A stretch of DNA of 64,000 nt. Origin: Anniella stebbinsi. Lineage: Eukaryota > Chordata > Lepidosauria > Squamata > Anniellidae. The notes under the pieces were generated by a model, which ran no database searches, was not told where the DNA came from, and saw nothing but the letters and a program-made list of their open reading frames with translations. The position numbers and the translations under genes were made by a program. The stretch spans positions 294,134,654 to 294,198,653 of the forward strand of contig JARDYH010000001.1 of the NCBI GenBank assembly GCA_029215795.1, in the 5' to 3' direction. Positions within the stretch are counted from its first letter, which is position 1. Each line of letters begins with the position of its first letter. Shown one piece after another: positions 1 to 12,410 of this stretch.

Positions 1-631
1 GAGAAGGGTTTTTTCTTCTTCACATGTGAGCTTCTGAATCAGTGGTGCTTATTAGGTACTTTTTGACAATGGACTTAATGTTCTTTAGAGAATAGTGTGC
101 ATTACTTCACTGACTTCAAAACATCATCAGCCAGCCTTACTGCATTTGGGGACCCTCCTGCTCATTCTGCTGCATAGCGCCCTGGAATTCTGTCCCAATG
201 TCCTTTCCTTGTAGGATCAGTTCTTAACAGGACTTTGATATTGAAGTAACATAACATCTTCAAAGGAGGACCTGAAAATTAGGAGCTTCTGGCCCTCCAC
301 CATACTGTAAGCTTAGGCACGCAGTATTAGTCTTGATGGGCCTGGATTATCAGCTAATTTGTGGTTTTCCCATAGTAATTGTAGACCACGTTAGCTTCTG
401 CTGCAGTCTGATAAAAAGGACAAAACAGAGAAGCCAAAAGCCTTCTTCTACAGACTATTGTGGGAAATACAAATAATTGGCGCTGCTACTTAAGTTTGTG
501 TCTCACAGGACTTCTTGAGCTCCGGGCAAATCTAAGGATGCAAGAATCAATCATTTCAGTGTAAAAAGAAATGGGTTATTGGACTAGAATGTTTTCACAG
601 ATGCCAGGGTGAAATCCAACATCCCAAAGGG
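1..631. other. Intergenic, nothing recognised
   Basis: No reading frame with recognisable protein similarity, no RNA gene and no clear repeat boundary is seen here. The sequence is AT-rich unique DNA. Confidence 0.5.
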
Positions 632-648
632 ACAATAATAATAATAAT

Positions 649-690
<42 letters not shown>

Positions 691-920
691 TTTATTTCTT
701 ACCCGCCTCTCCGTCTGGATCGAGGCGGGGAACAACAACATGATAAAATACATAAAACTGATTAAAACATGACACATGTTATTAAAACTGCATTAAAACA
801 TCCTAAAACATCCTAAAAACATCCTTAAAACATTCTAAAATTCCACTGGATATGCCTGCCGGAAGAGAACAGTCCTAGGAGTATGACCAGGCAGGCAGTA
901 GCAGGTCAGGAAAAGGGCCT
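632..920 (-). repeat. LINE 3' tail with ATT microsatellite, reverse orientation
   Basis: An imperfect (AAT)n tract at about 632-689 is followed by a block whose reverse complement carries GTTCCCCGCCTCGATCC and then AGGCGGG just before the ATT tract. The same tail occurs on the + strand at about 40,870-41,040 and again at 41,110-41,205. A fixed A/T-rich end followed by a simple repeat is typical of a non-LTR retrotransposon or LINE-mobilised element 3' end. The parent family is not identified. The poly-leucine reading frame across the tract is a by-product of the ATT repeat. Confidence 0.6.
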
Positions 921-989
921 GACACAATCCAGATTATACATATGACACAAGAAGAAATCAATAAAAGTTCAGCAGAGAGGATAACAGCA

Positions 990-3500
990 GATGATTCAAA
1001 CCACAGATTGCAGGGAAATTACATATGTGGTAATTCTAGAAGAGTATTCACATCAGTATTTTACATCAACCCCTCTGTCATGGTCAGATCACCACCTGCT
1101 GAGGTTCAGACTTACAGTGGCTTTTCCCCTCTGCAAGGGTGGGGGACCCATTAAGATGGTCCGCCCCCAGAGGCTAATGGATCCAGATGGTTTCCAGAGG
1201 GCTCTGGGGAGTTTTCCGGCTGATAGGGCTGGCTCTCCTGTTGAAACCCTGGTTGATCTGTGGAATGCAGAAATGACCCGGGCGGTTGACACGATTGCTC
1301 CTGAGCGCCCTCCCCTGTGTAGAGCTCGTATGGCTCCGTGGTATACCCCAGAGCTGAGAGTGATGAAACAAAACAGGAGACGGCTTGAGGGCAGATGGAG
1401 ACGAACTCCTGATGGATGCAATCAAACACTGGTAAGTGCTTATGGTAAGCTGTATTCAGGGGCAGTGAGGGCAGCAAAAAAACCAATACTTTGCTGCCAC
1501 TATTCAGTCATCAACCTGCTGCCCAGCAGAGCTTTTCAGAGTTGTCTGAGGGCTTTTACATGCTGGCCCCAAGGACATGGTAGAACCATCTAAGGCCCGT
1601 TGTAATACATTCGCTGGGCACTTCCAGAATAAAATCTTTGGCATCCGTCAGGACTTAGACTCCAGTGTTATAGCAGGTGAATCTAGTGAGGTATCCAGAG
1701 CACAGGCTTGTCCTGTTTTCTTGGATGAGTTTCAGTTGGTGCAGTTCGAGAACATTGACAAGGTGCTTGGACAGGTTCGTGCAACCACTTCCATATTGGA
1801 TCCTTGCCCCTCTTGGCTAATAAAAGCTAGCAGGGATGGAACAACTGGCTGGGCCAGGGAAGTGATTAATGCCTCTTTGCAAGAGGGAGTGGTGCCAGGC
1901 CTCCTGAAGGAGGCGGCAGTGAGACCACTCCTAAAGAAATCTTCCCTGGACCCTGAAAATCTTAATAACTACAGGCCAGTAGCAAATGTTCCATTCCTGG
2001 GCAAGGTCCTTGAGCAGGTGGTTGCGAGCCAGCTCCAGGCACTCTTGGATGAGACCGATTATCTGGATCCATTTCAGTCGGGTTTCAGGCCCGGTTTTTG
2101 GTACGGAAACAGCCTTGGTCACCCAGTATGATGACCTATGTCGGGAGAAAGACAGGGGGAGTGTGATTCTGTTGATTCTCCTTGATCTCTCAGCAGCTTT
2201 CGATACCATCGACCATGGTATCCTTCTGGGACGACTGGCTGATTTGGGAGTGGGAGGCACTGCATTGCAGTGGTTCCACTCCTACTTGGTGGGTTGGCTC
2301 CAGAAGGTGGTGCTTGGGGAACATTGCTCGGCCCCGTGGATTCTCCAATATGGGGTTCCGCAGGGGTCAGTCTTGTCCCCCATGCTATTCAACATCTACA
2401 TTAAACCGTTGAGTGCAGTCATCCGGAGTTTGGGAGTGCGTTGTCATCAGTACACTGATGGCCCGCAACTCTACTTCTCCTTTTCATCTTCATCAGGTGA
2501 GGCTGTGGATGTGCTGAACCAGTGCCTGGCTGCGACAATGGACTGGATGAGGGCTAATAAACTGAAACTCAATCCAGACAAGACTGAGACGCTGTTAGTG
2601 GGTGGTTCCGCTGACCGGATGGAGGGTGTTCAACCTGTTCTGGATGGGGTTGCACTCCCCTTGAAGGAGCGGGTTCATAGCTTGGGGGTTCTCCTAGAAT
2701 CATCTCTGTCACTTGAGGCGCAGGTGGCCTCAGTGGCATGGAGTGCCTTCTACCAACTTTGGTTGATGGCCCAGCTACGTCCCTATCTGGACAGGGATAA
2801 CCTGGCTTCAGTTGTCCATGCTCTGGTAACCTCCAAGTTAGATTACTGCAATGCACTCTACATGGGGCTGCCTTTGAAGGTGGTTCGGAAGCTGCAGCTT
2901 GTGCAAAATACAGCGGCCAGATTGATAACCGGAACCAGTAGGTTTGAGCAAATAAGACCTACTCTGGCCCACTTGCATTGGCTGCCTGTATGTTCCGAGC
3001 CCGATTCAAAGTGCTGGTTTTAACCTATAAAGCCTTACACGGCTTGGGACCACAATACCTGATGGAACGCCTTTCCCGACATGAACCTACCTGAACACTA
3101 CATTCAACATCTAAGGCGCTCCTCTGAGTGCCTACTCCGAGGGAAGCTCAGAGGTCAGCAACAAGAGAGAGGGCCTTTTCTATGGTGGCCCCCCAATTGT
3201 GGAACGATCTCCCTGATGAGGCCCGCCTGGCGCCAACATTGTTATATTTTCGGCTACAGGTCAAGACTTTCCTCTTCTCTCAGGCATTTGGCAATATCTG
3301 AGGAGCCTGGGTTTGTTTTTTGTTTTTTGTAGCTTTTTGGGGTGTTGTAGTGGTTTTAAATGTACAGATTGTGTGTATGTTGTATGTTTTTGCTGTTTTA
3401 ATTTTTGTATATTGTTTTTAATTGTTTTAATCCTATGTAAACCACCCAGAGAGCTTCGGCTATGGGGCGGTATACAAATGTAATAAATAAATAAATAAAT
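990..3500 (+). mobile_element. L2-clade LINE, 5'-truncated, frameshifted
   Basis: The block encodes the end of an apurinic-type endonuclease (SDHHLLRF near 1080-1110), a linker, and a reverse transcriptase with LDLSAAFDTIDHGILL (about 2185-2232), GVPQGSVLSPMLFNIY (about 2350-2400) and a degenerate active-site box reading YTDGPQLY where YADDTQLY is expected (about 2450). The sequence passes through at least three frames (about 991-1593, 1577-2131, 1986-3023), so it cannot make one protein. The 3' end is a UTR with a CTTCGGCTATGGGGCGG motif and an (AAAT)n tail at 3484-3500. Motif style points to the L2 clade rather than CR1. It is a dead copy. Confidence 0.85.
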
Positions 3501-4685
3501 TACACTGTAGCAGTGAAAAGAATCAACAGTATGATGGCACCCAAGTCAAGTAAGCGGACAAATGGTCAAGCAGAAACTTTTCAGTCCAGCATGGGATTAG
3601 TCTAAGGCAGGAGTGGTCAAGATAAAGGCAGTGGTCAAAGCACAGTATTGACAGGCAAATACGTGGTTTTCAGAAGAGAGATCTGAGGTCCAGCCATGGT
3701 CAAAACACAGGAGCATAGCCAAACAGAAATGCAGACCAAAAAGTAGAGTCAGGCCAAAGATCAGTAGCACAGAGATTCAAATGCAAGGGAAAATTAGGAA
3801 TACATTGTATCTGAAAATAAGACATTGTTCCAGCAATGGCTAGCTCGAAATTGAAGGCTTATATAGCCAGAGCTTCCTGAGCCCCACCCAGGGCTCAGCT
3901 GCATTTCATTACAGGTCCTCTAGCAAAAGTCTTACTCATGAGGAGGTCTTTGCTCACAAGGAAACCTTTACTCTTAAGGAGTAGAATGCAATGGTGATAT
4001 TCCGTAAACTCAAATAGGGCTAGCAGAGCTCCATTGAACCTTTTCATTGCACAAGCAGTTGCCCATTACGTTTGCGCCAGTTGTGCAGCAGTTGAGCAAC
4101 TGGTTGCACATGCATTGCACAATGGGTGCAAGTAGTTGTGTAACTGGCACAATGCACTGCACAATGCATTGCATAAGTGTTATACAAAACCAATTGTACA
4201 ACCATGCTTGCATGAACATAACTTTAGTTGGATTTTTCTCTTACACATAGTTGAGAACCTACTTCCGCTAGCACAACGTCATTTGTGCTAATGAAATGAC
4301 ACAGTTGCATATTGCCCAAGGAGTTCTGTTATGCTTTTTCTTTGTGTGGCAGTCTTTGTGTCCACCTTTTGAACCAGAAGGGCTCGAAGGCTGAGTGGGC
4401 ACTTGGTTTCCTCCTCTGCTGCCATGGGCAATATTCAGTCCACAGGGGTCCCCCAGAGTCTGCTGCTGTAGAAGGACCTGATGTATCTTCTCACCTGATG
4501 CTAGAGCTGCCTGGGGTCTTGCTAATATCAGGGGGGCCACAAGGAGTGTATGCTCTGCCAGGTCAAGTTCTGCATTCAGTAAGTCACTTGGTCTAATGTC
4601 AGTGTCAGACATGACATAAAATCAAAGAGAGTGTTAATCAGTAAAAGCTCAGGAGAACAGTATGGTTTTTACCAGCTGTATAGAG
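3501..4685. other. Intergenic; one low-complexity block
   Basis: No gene is seen. At about 4060-4170 short words such as GTTGCAC, TGCATTGCAC and their complements recur, giving open frames on both strands that overlap one another. This looks like a low-complexity or degenerate foldback repeat, not coding sequence. Confidence 0.4.
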
Positions 4686-5861
4686 TAGGGATGTGCAGAG
4701 CCGAAATTATCGTATCGTATTGGAATCGGAAATTCCGATAGAAAAAAAAATTCGGATCCGATAATATCATAGGTATTCTGTATCAAATTGGATCGGAGAT
4801 CCAATAATTATCAGATTTCCTATATTTAATTCAGAGTATTTTGCCCTAAAGAGTTGTTTTTTGAGACAGAAATGTCTCAAAAAGCTTCTGTATTTTAACT
4901 CTAACTTCTGTATTTAAAAAGTTAGAGACTTGAAACTTGGTCACAGTGCTTATGGAATATGCCTAAGTATGTGTATGAAATTTCAGAACAATCCTTCCAT
5001 CCCTGTATTTTATATGAATTTTTGAAAGATCGTGCAACTTTTGACAGCTCCGAATGACAGCTAAAGCCACACGCATTCAGAGCTTTCAAAAAGTTGCATG
5101 ATCTTTCAAAAATTCATATAAAATACAGGGGTGGATGGATTGTTCAGAAATTTCATACACATACTTAGGCATATCACATAAGCACTGTGGGCCAATTTCA
5201 AGTCACTAACTTAAAAAAATTGAAAAGTTATTTTTAAAAAGTATTAGAGAATAGACACATAACGCTTTCCTGAAAGAAGTTAAATGGGTGTAACTTTTTT
5301 ATTTTAAAAGCTAGAGACATGAAACTTGTTGGACTTTGCAGATGGGATGTTGCTAGTCCTGGCTCCCCAAATTGCATGTCTCTATCTTTAAAAATAAAAA
5401 GTTATAGGGGATCCCCCAAAAGCCCCACCCCCCCTGTAACTTCATTATTTTAAAAGTTTGAAAGTTGATTTTTTTCCCCAGTGCAGCTTGTCTATTGCTA
5501 GTCATGTGTGAAAAAAATTCATAGCAATTGCTCAAACCCTCAATTTTATATGATTTTTTTTAAGATTGTTCTAGTCGACAGCTGGTTGAGCGGGCCTCCA
5601 AATTCCTTTCAAAGTACCACGATCGTTAAAAAAATTCCTATAAAATAAAGGGTTGGAGGGATTGATCTGAAATTTGGCACATATGTAGACTTTAATAGGC
5701 AGTCCGACAATCCTAAAAAATCTGATATAATCAGACTGAAAATTTTTGGATCCGATAATTATTGGAGGTGTTTCTATCATATCGTTATCGTTAATCGGAT
5801 GTCCAATAACGCCATTATTGGATCGTTATCGGACATCGGAACGATGCGATACACATCCCTA
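4686..5861. mobile_element. hAT-like non-autonomous foldback element
   Basis: The element starts TAGGGATGTGCAG and ends CACATCCCTA, giving short terminal inverted repeats. It is flanked by GTATAGAG (4678-4685) and GTATAAAG (5862-5869), an 8-bp target duplication with one mismatch, as expected for the hAT superfamily. The subterminal regions are rich in ATCGGA/TCCGAT words, and the interior holds long inverted arms (about 4915-5050 against 5085-5215, both containing the word CATACACATACTTAGGCAT or its complement). No transposase is encoded. A related 1.17 kb copy lies at 48,545-49,717. Confidence 0.75.
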
Positions 5862-5869
5862 GTATAAAG

Positions 5870-7750
5870 GCCAATAACAAGGGAGCCAACCTAACCTCTT
5901 TGGAAAGGGTATTCTTCAACCAGGGCACTGCTACACAGAAGGACCTGTGTGAGGTTCCCATCTGCCTAGGTGCTGGGATACCTAACAGGGCCTCCGAGGG
6001 TGAATTAGGCTCCAGGCAGGCTCATATGGAAAGAGGCATTCTCTTAGATACCTTGGCTACAAACCATTTAGCTCATTCAGGCAACAACCTACTTCATCTT
6101 ATGCTTGTAAGTATTTGTGGGGCGTGGAGGAAATCGTTTGCCCATTTAAACTAACACCCTGACTGAAAACAACAACAAAAAACTAAAACATTTACCATTT
6201 GCCTTATTTTTATGTTTGAACCACTATTTAATTTATCCGCCAGAAAAACCATCCAGAATTCATAAGAATTCTTAGAAAAATCAGGGCATGCCTTATTCAA
6301 TAGACAGCATTAGCATAGTAAATGGCTCGACATATCTTCAACTTTTCTTAGTATATGGGCATAAAAGCAAGGAAAAAATGAGAATAGAACACACTTTTGA
6401 CATAAATAGGCATAAAGTAGATTAAAATGCTACATTTTGGTTCAAACAAATTCAGATGCCCTTAAAATTTAGCACATTCATTAAACCTTTTCTATTTTAT
6501 TTTTTTTAGTGGCATTGGGAGCCCTATAGAGGTATTTCAGCTTCTGTGACTTCTCACACAATATTCTTTAAATGAATTTAAGGCTTTTCTTGTCCAAATC
6601 CTTACAAAATAACCATGGTGCAGTTTCCCCCCTACTATTATGCAAATAAATTAATCAGCCAATGCTTCAGTTGAGAATTAATTTATATTTGAATCAAATG
6701 AGGCCTAGGCGCTTTATAATTGAACTCCTAGGCCAAGGCCTGGCCTAGGTAGCAACCCCATATTATTCATTTGACAAAATGTGAACTGACATAAATACTA
6801 TGGCTAACTTTCAATCCAATTACTCCGTTACCTCACATCAATGCTATCCCAGCCATCAGATTCTTGGCGTCCTTCCTTTCACAGGCTTTGCTAACAACTG
6901 ACAACTCCTCCCTGATAAACAAGCACCCACGCTGCTACCTCGTACCCCCTCTCTTAACCCATAATTCCTGCTCAATGGGCCCTATTTGACAAGGTGCTTT
7001 ATTTTGTTTGTAGGAATCAAGGACTAAAATAGTTTTTTTTAAATGTTCTTTTGGTGTGACTACTGTTCAGAATTTCCCACTCGCAGCTGCCAAATATTTT
7101 GAATCCTAACAAAAGTACATATGGGTGCTTAATTTTTTAAATTAAAAAACAGTCCAAATTTATTATGGATCATTTTCTTGTTAACTCTTTTTTTTTTGTA
7201 TTAACCCAATTTTGGGGGAGATAACTATGAGCAAAGGTCAATGTAATTTGAACCCACATTTTGTACAGCTAAACTCATGTTGACAACCACTAAATTCTTT
7301 CAACTGCATTGCACAGGAACTTGTGTTTTAAGAGAGAGGTTTTTTTCTCTCCCTATAAATCCATAGGCTTTTTAAAAGATTGGCTAAACAATCCACCAGG
7401 TGTGAGGACAGCCTCTTTCTTCCTATGTAGGCAGCTTTGTGGCAGAGAACGTATACTCTTTAATTAGATTATCAAGCCGGCATTGAAGCTCTTATAACAG
7501 CATTTTCTCTGCTATATTGTGTATTCTGCATAATTATTATTATAATTGATAACTAAGCTTCTCAATCTCCAGTTAAATATCTATTTTAAATACTTTGAAG
7601 GAACTCTGGAGAAGAAAAAGAAAATAAGGACCCTATTTATTTAAAACACCATTAAGCACTGCTTTACAAAAGAGTTTTTTATATATATACATACGATTTG
7701 TAATTCTGCCTCCAGGGGGCCCTTCTATATAGTTGATATAACAAGTTAAA
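5870..7750. other. Gene-free AT-rich unique DNA; candidate regulatory blocks
   Basis: No coding or RNA gene is seen. The blocks around 6600-6850 and 7430-7570 are free of recognisable repeats and contain homeodomain-type words (TTTAATTAGATTATC near 7460, TAATTGATAACTAAGC near 7543). Such blocks upstream of a developmental homeobox gene are candidates for conserved non-coding elements, but conservation cannot be seen from one sequence. Confidence 0.35.
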
Positions 7751-7751
7751 T

Positions 7752-7875
7752 TAGGACACAGTCTGATGCTTGTTTAGACAGAAAAAAGGTGTACAGTTCC
7801 CAGCATGCCCCAGCCAGCCATGCTGGGACATGCTGGGAATAGTGGGCCTAAACATGTGTAGGATTGCACCCTTAA
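7752..7875. mobile_element. Small palindromic MITE (AATCCTATGC family)
   Basis: The arms contain TTTAGACAGAAAAAAGG and CAGTTCCCAGCATG..., with the reverse complement TGCTGGGAA...CCTAAACATGTGTAGGATTGCACC. Diverged copies of the same palindrome occur at 13,949-14,085, 16,268-16,394, 18,172-18,272 and 27,701-27,803, with a half copy at 15,670-15,770. Confidence 0.6.
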
Positions 7876-10800
7876 TCTCTTTTCAAAACTACTTTTGAGT
7901 TGCCCCTCTTCTACCACTTCTAGTGAAGAGAGGTCATACGTAAGGCACCTCACTAAGCAGAGAGGGAATCAAGCTTGCAGACGATACCAAATAATTCAGG
8001 ATGGTAAAATTTCAAGCAGACTGTGGCATGTTCCAAAAGGATCTCTTGACAGTGAATGCCTGAGCAACAGAATGAAGATAGGATTTCATGGAAATGATAT
8101 GCATTAAAACAAAACATAGTGATGTCATATATGTTAATGAGGAATCAGTTGGAAACAGAACAGAGCTGAAAGCCCAGTGAAAAGGGAATTGAAAACAACA
8201 GAAAACTTCTTAATATGGCTTGTTTATATTAAGATCATTTAATATCAATCACACATTTAGATCATTGTGCGCAGTTTCAGTGGCCCATTACAAAAAGGAT
8301 ATTGTTGAACTGAAAGCAGGAGTTAGGTCGATCAGAAGAGTTGGAGCACTATCACCATGAAGAAAAGAAATTAAAGTTTATCTAGTATCCAGACCAGATA
8401 TCCAGTATCCTCTTTAGCCAGAGCAGGGTAATGCCGTGTTCTGTTGCTTGTCTCACTAGCTCCATCTTGCCTTTTTGCTTTATTTCTTTCACTTTTTATA
8501 AGACTAAAAACTACAGGTCTAAAAATTTAAAGTCAGAAATTATTCCATCAGGTGTCAACATCCACCCATCATTCTGTGTCCATATACATGACACTTGAGA
8601 AATTCGAAATTCAGGTGTCATGAGTTCATCTTCTTGATTTGGTCCTCATTAAGAATTGAACACACCCAAAGGTGTGATTAATCCTCCCTCTGCTTTTTTC
8701 TTCTTCTTTAAACCTTAGAGAACTGGCAATATTTTCCTTTAAAATCAGCAAAAGTCCCTTGAAAAAAGATACGTACAAAATCAATCTCACCATTGATTCT
8801 GTTTTATCTGTTTATTTCTAAAATGGATACGTTACCTTACTATCCTTCCAGGGCTAGGATTATAGGAGGCAAGACACCCTTATCTTTTGTGATGGCTTCC
8901 TGAAGGTGAATAGGTTCCTAGATGTCACTTTCCGTTCCTTTGCAATTGGAAAAAAACCAACAACAAACATTTGTAATACTTTGAGGCAAGGGAACAAGTA
9001 ATTCAGAGAGTTTCTATTCTGAGTCGGATTTGACTGTCTCTCCTATGAAATAGCACCAGCCTAAGGATGCCAGCTGCAAATCTGAAGAGAATAAAAAGTG
9101 AGAGCAAAAAGAATTCAAGTTCAAGGTGTTTGTCAACTAATAATTCATTGATCTTCACAACATAAATTGTTTTTATTCTTCTTTGATAGATGAGAAATTG
9201 AAGCGGGAAGAATGTGACTGGGTCAAGGATTCCCAATGGGTATACAACAGAGATGAGCTCTGATGCTACTTCAGTCAGGTCCAAGTACAAAACTTTGTTG
9301 ACTCATGGACCATGATAATCTCTCAACTTTCTGTAGGGAGAAGATTTAGCTGGTTTTAAGCTTTTCTTTGTGCAGTTCAGATAGGTGAAGAAAATATCTG
9401 TAGATAGAGACCAAATTAATACCAGCAGTAACCAGAGACATGGAAAATGGGGAAAGAAAATTCAAAGTACACAAGAGGACCGCACCGAGAAGAGAAGGGG
9501 CAAATTAACTAGCCTTGCAGTTGGTCTAGCAAAGAAACAGGGACAAAACTTCAGTGAATTACTTTTGACCTGATCAGCTCCTTCGGCTCTATATTTGAGA
9601 ACATGGTCGTTCAAGGGCTGGCCATTCTGAATGGAAGGGGTGGAAACATGTAACTCTCGTCTCCAGGTTCCTTTGCCAAGTCTCGTCTCTGCTGTTCTAT
9701 CCAAGATCCCTTCTTTCTTTGGGGCAGGGGGGGAGAAAGAAAGAAAAAGGAAAAAAAAACACAGCACACAGTTAACCACCTGTCAGGGCTGAGGACACAA
9801 TAAGGCAGCCCCCAAAAGAGCTTTTCATGCATGCGTAATATATTTGTTCAGCTATTCACTTAATGAAGCTGATAAATGTGATGCAAAACAATAGTCAAGT
9901 TAATCTATTTAGTAAAATGTTTTGAGACTTTCAGGCGATGTTAAGGAGGGTAGTGTATGCGGGCCATTTTCATTTCAATGCACTCATCTCTCCCCCCTCT
10001 TGTGGGGATAGAGAGAGAGAGGGGGTAGATTCAGACAACCTATGTGAATATAATTTCTTATAAATGTGTCTTTAATGGGTTTAATTCACCCTTGCCAGCT
10101 GTTTTTGGAGCTGGTTTGAAAGAGCAAAACAAACGTGCCAGGTTTGGAAAGCTAGTTAAAATTAGTTTCGGTCATTGGGGCCAAGCTATATTTCCTGCAA
10201 GCCATCTGCTTGATTGGCACAATAGAAGGATTTTCAAGAAAAAAAAAGGAGGAGAGAAGGAGGAGGGGGAGAGCCTAGCGAAGCTTTGAACAACCTAACA
10301 GTTACTTTTCCTTGTGCTGAATTCTAAAGGTGAACGCCTTAGGTGTCTTAATATAGTATGTCCTATTCAGGCACTCAGCAAGGTCGATAAGCATCAACAA
10401 GGGCCCCGAGAAAGGTATTAAAACTCCTTGCGAAGAACTTTCCTCTTCACTGCCCTCAGGAAGCACGGAGAGAGAGAGAGAGAGAGAGAGATGCTCTCTC
10501 TTTCATTTTCTCTCTCACACACACATATATATTTCTCCATCCTAGATTTTGAACAACTGTTGGCCAAAGGCTCCATGCTAGAGGGATGCCTGTCATTAGC
10601 AGCAAAATTCTCTGACGAATCAAGTTCTGCAGGCAAAACAAGCAAACTGTGCCAAATCGCTATTTCATACCCCTCCGGCAAGTATATAAATGGGTGGCAC
10701 TCCAGCCTGCTCAAGGAACCCAATTTACCATGAAAAGAATTTGAGGTTAACACGACATTTATCTCTTGAATCTTCAACATGGTGCCCATGGGTGCCAGTG

Positions 10801-11228
10801 TGCACCCTGTGCCTCCTGTTTTTTTTAATTATTATTTTGAAGGGGGAGGGGTTGTATTATTATTTTTTTAACTGGAAGGCTGACTTCTGCAGAGCAAAGT
10901 GTTGCCCTCCAACACCATCTTCATTTGGGTTCAAAAGAGTGGTCTTGTGTTTTGGAACTAAAACCTCTACCTCTGCCTTCTATTTAGGTTCTTGGGCAAA
11001 TTACTTTTATTCTCATCTGTTTGCCGTCTGGGAAATGAGTGTTTTATAACCAGACCATGCCCATCATGATAGCCATCTTATGAATGGGCAAGGCACCCCA
11101 TGGCAGCCATTTTGTGATAGCACCCACGACACTCTCTCAAAATTCAAAGTGTGCACACCAACACAAAAATGTTGGGAACCCTTGATGTATCTGCGGAAGT
11201 GGACAGTGTCCGCAAAAGCTTATGCCAG
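7876..11228. other. Gene-free region with candidate conserved block
   Basis: No gene is supported. The block 9840-10,210 is repeat-free, rich in TAAT-type words and mixed-composition sequence (for example TTTAATGGGTTTAATTCACC near 10,071), and is a candidate distal enhancer of DBX1. A short (AG)n tract lies at 10,470-10,490. The open frames here lack recognisable protein features. Confidence 0.35.
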
Positions 11229-11713
11229 AATAAGTTTATTAGAGAGCAATCCTATGGCCCCAAGACAGTGTCTGGAGTGCCAAAGGGTAGCTTGGATTCC
11301 TGGATCCAAGCTCCCCGCCCCCTCAGCTCCGACACAGAAAGAACTGAACCAGATGCCTCTCTGAGCTTGCAAAGGCTGTTTCTACACTGGGCTGTTTGCC
11401 TGGGATCACCCTCCCTCCCTCCCTCCCTCCCTGTGCGCCGATGGTGTGTATTAGATACTTCCGGGATCGCCCTCCCTGCCTCTACACCCCTGTGGTGTAG
11501 AAAAGGCCAAAGACGACCTCAGAGAAGAGGGAAAGGGGGCATTTCTGTAGGTGGGGAAGGGCGGGACTAGGAAAGCCAGGATATGAGCTATCACCAGCTC
11601 TCCCCAGCCTCCTTCCCCCCCCCTCTGCAGAGCCCTAGCTAGATGGGCAGAAACGTCCATCTAGTAAAAAATGCAGAATGGGAGAAGCGCATTCTGTATA
11701 GGCATTCAGACAG
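11229..11713. repeat. Interspersed repeat with CpG-rich interior
   Basis: The segment has GCAATCCTATGGCCCC-type ends, an interior of pyrimidine-rich and AGAGAAGAGGGAAAGGGG-type sequence, and CCTAGCTAGATGGGCAGAAACG near its right end. The same order of blocks recurs at 12,000-12,410 and, inverted, at about 62,130-62,420, so it is an interspersed repeat family. A nested MITE sits at 11,374-11,508. Confidence 0.55.
11374..11508. mobile_element. MITE with GGC(C/T)GTTTCTACAC inverted ends
   Basis: It begins GGCTGTTTCTACACTGGGCT and ends GTGGTGTAGAAAAGGCC, giving imperfect terminal inverted repeats. Its interior (CGATGGTGTGTATTAG, ACTTCCGGG, CGCCCTCCCT) is nearly identical to the element at 22,659-22,785 in DBX1 intron 2. 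It is non-coding. Confidence 0.65.
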
Positions 11714-11999
11714 GGTTGTGCCCTTAGTCTGTAAGGTGCCACGAGACTCTGTTGGTTTTGTTGCAACAGCCTACCACAGCTGCCCCTCTGGAAATCATGA
11801 AAAGTATGCACAGCAATTGCAAGAGAATTTCCAGCAGCTTTCATGTGCCAATGTCCTGAGAGTTTCGTCTATGTAAATCTTTTCAATGAGAAATGTCACT
11901 AGAAGTTCCATTACAATTATCCCCAAATCCTTCCATATGTGTTTAAGATAGCATGTTAGACTACTGTCCTAGGGATGCTTATGTAGAAGTGAATGTATT

Positions 12000-12410
12000 A
12001 AGAGCGCAATCCTATGGCCCCATGTCTGGGGTGGGGGGCATAGGATAATTTGGATTCCTGGATCCGAGGTCGGAGACAGTGCTTGACCTCAGACCCAGGA
12101 GTCCAAGCTCCCCATCCCCTCTCCTATAGAGCCAGCACAATAGTGACCTCAAAGAGGAGCGGAAGGGGATGGTTTCGGGGGAGGGGAGGAGACTGGGAAA
12201 GCCAGAATATGAGCTATCCCCGGCCTCCCTTCCGTTTCCCTCCACAGAGCCCTAGCTAGACAGGCAAGAACGCCCATCTAGCAAAAATGCAGAGCAAGAG
12301 AAGTGTGGCGATGAATATCACCTCTGCACTTCTCCCACGCTGCATAGGATGCCCATCAGCCTCCGAACTTGGAGAATGAAAGAAGAACCCAGATAGGATT
12401 GCACCCTAAA
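12000..12410. repeat. Second copy of the 11.2 kb interspersed repeat
   Basis: It shares GCGCAATCCTATGGCCCC at the left, CAGGAGTCCAAGCTCCCC, and CCTAGCTAGACAGGCAAGAACG with the copy at 11,229-11,713, and lacks the nested MITE. No coding function is seen. Confidence 0.55.

Noticed and set aside
595..777. Poly-leucine/isoleucine frame on the - strand
   Set aside because: Produced by the ATT microsatellite and LINE tail at 632-720.
4010..4250. Overlapping frames on both strands rich in Cys, Met and Val
   Set aside because: They come from repeated GTTGCAC/TGCATTGC words in a low-complexity block; no conserved pattern.
5900..6154. 84-codon frame on the + strand just after the hAT-like element
   Set aside because: Short, no recognisable motif, no supporting context.
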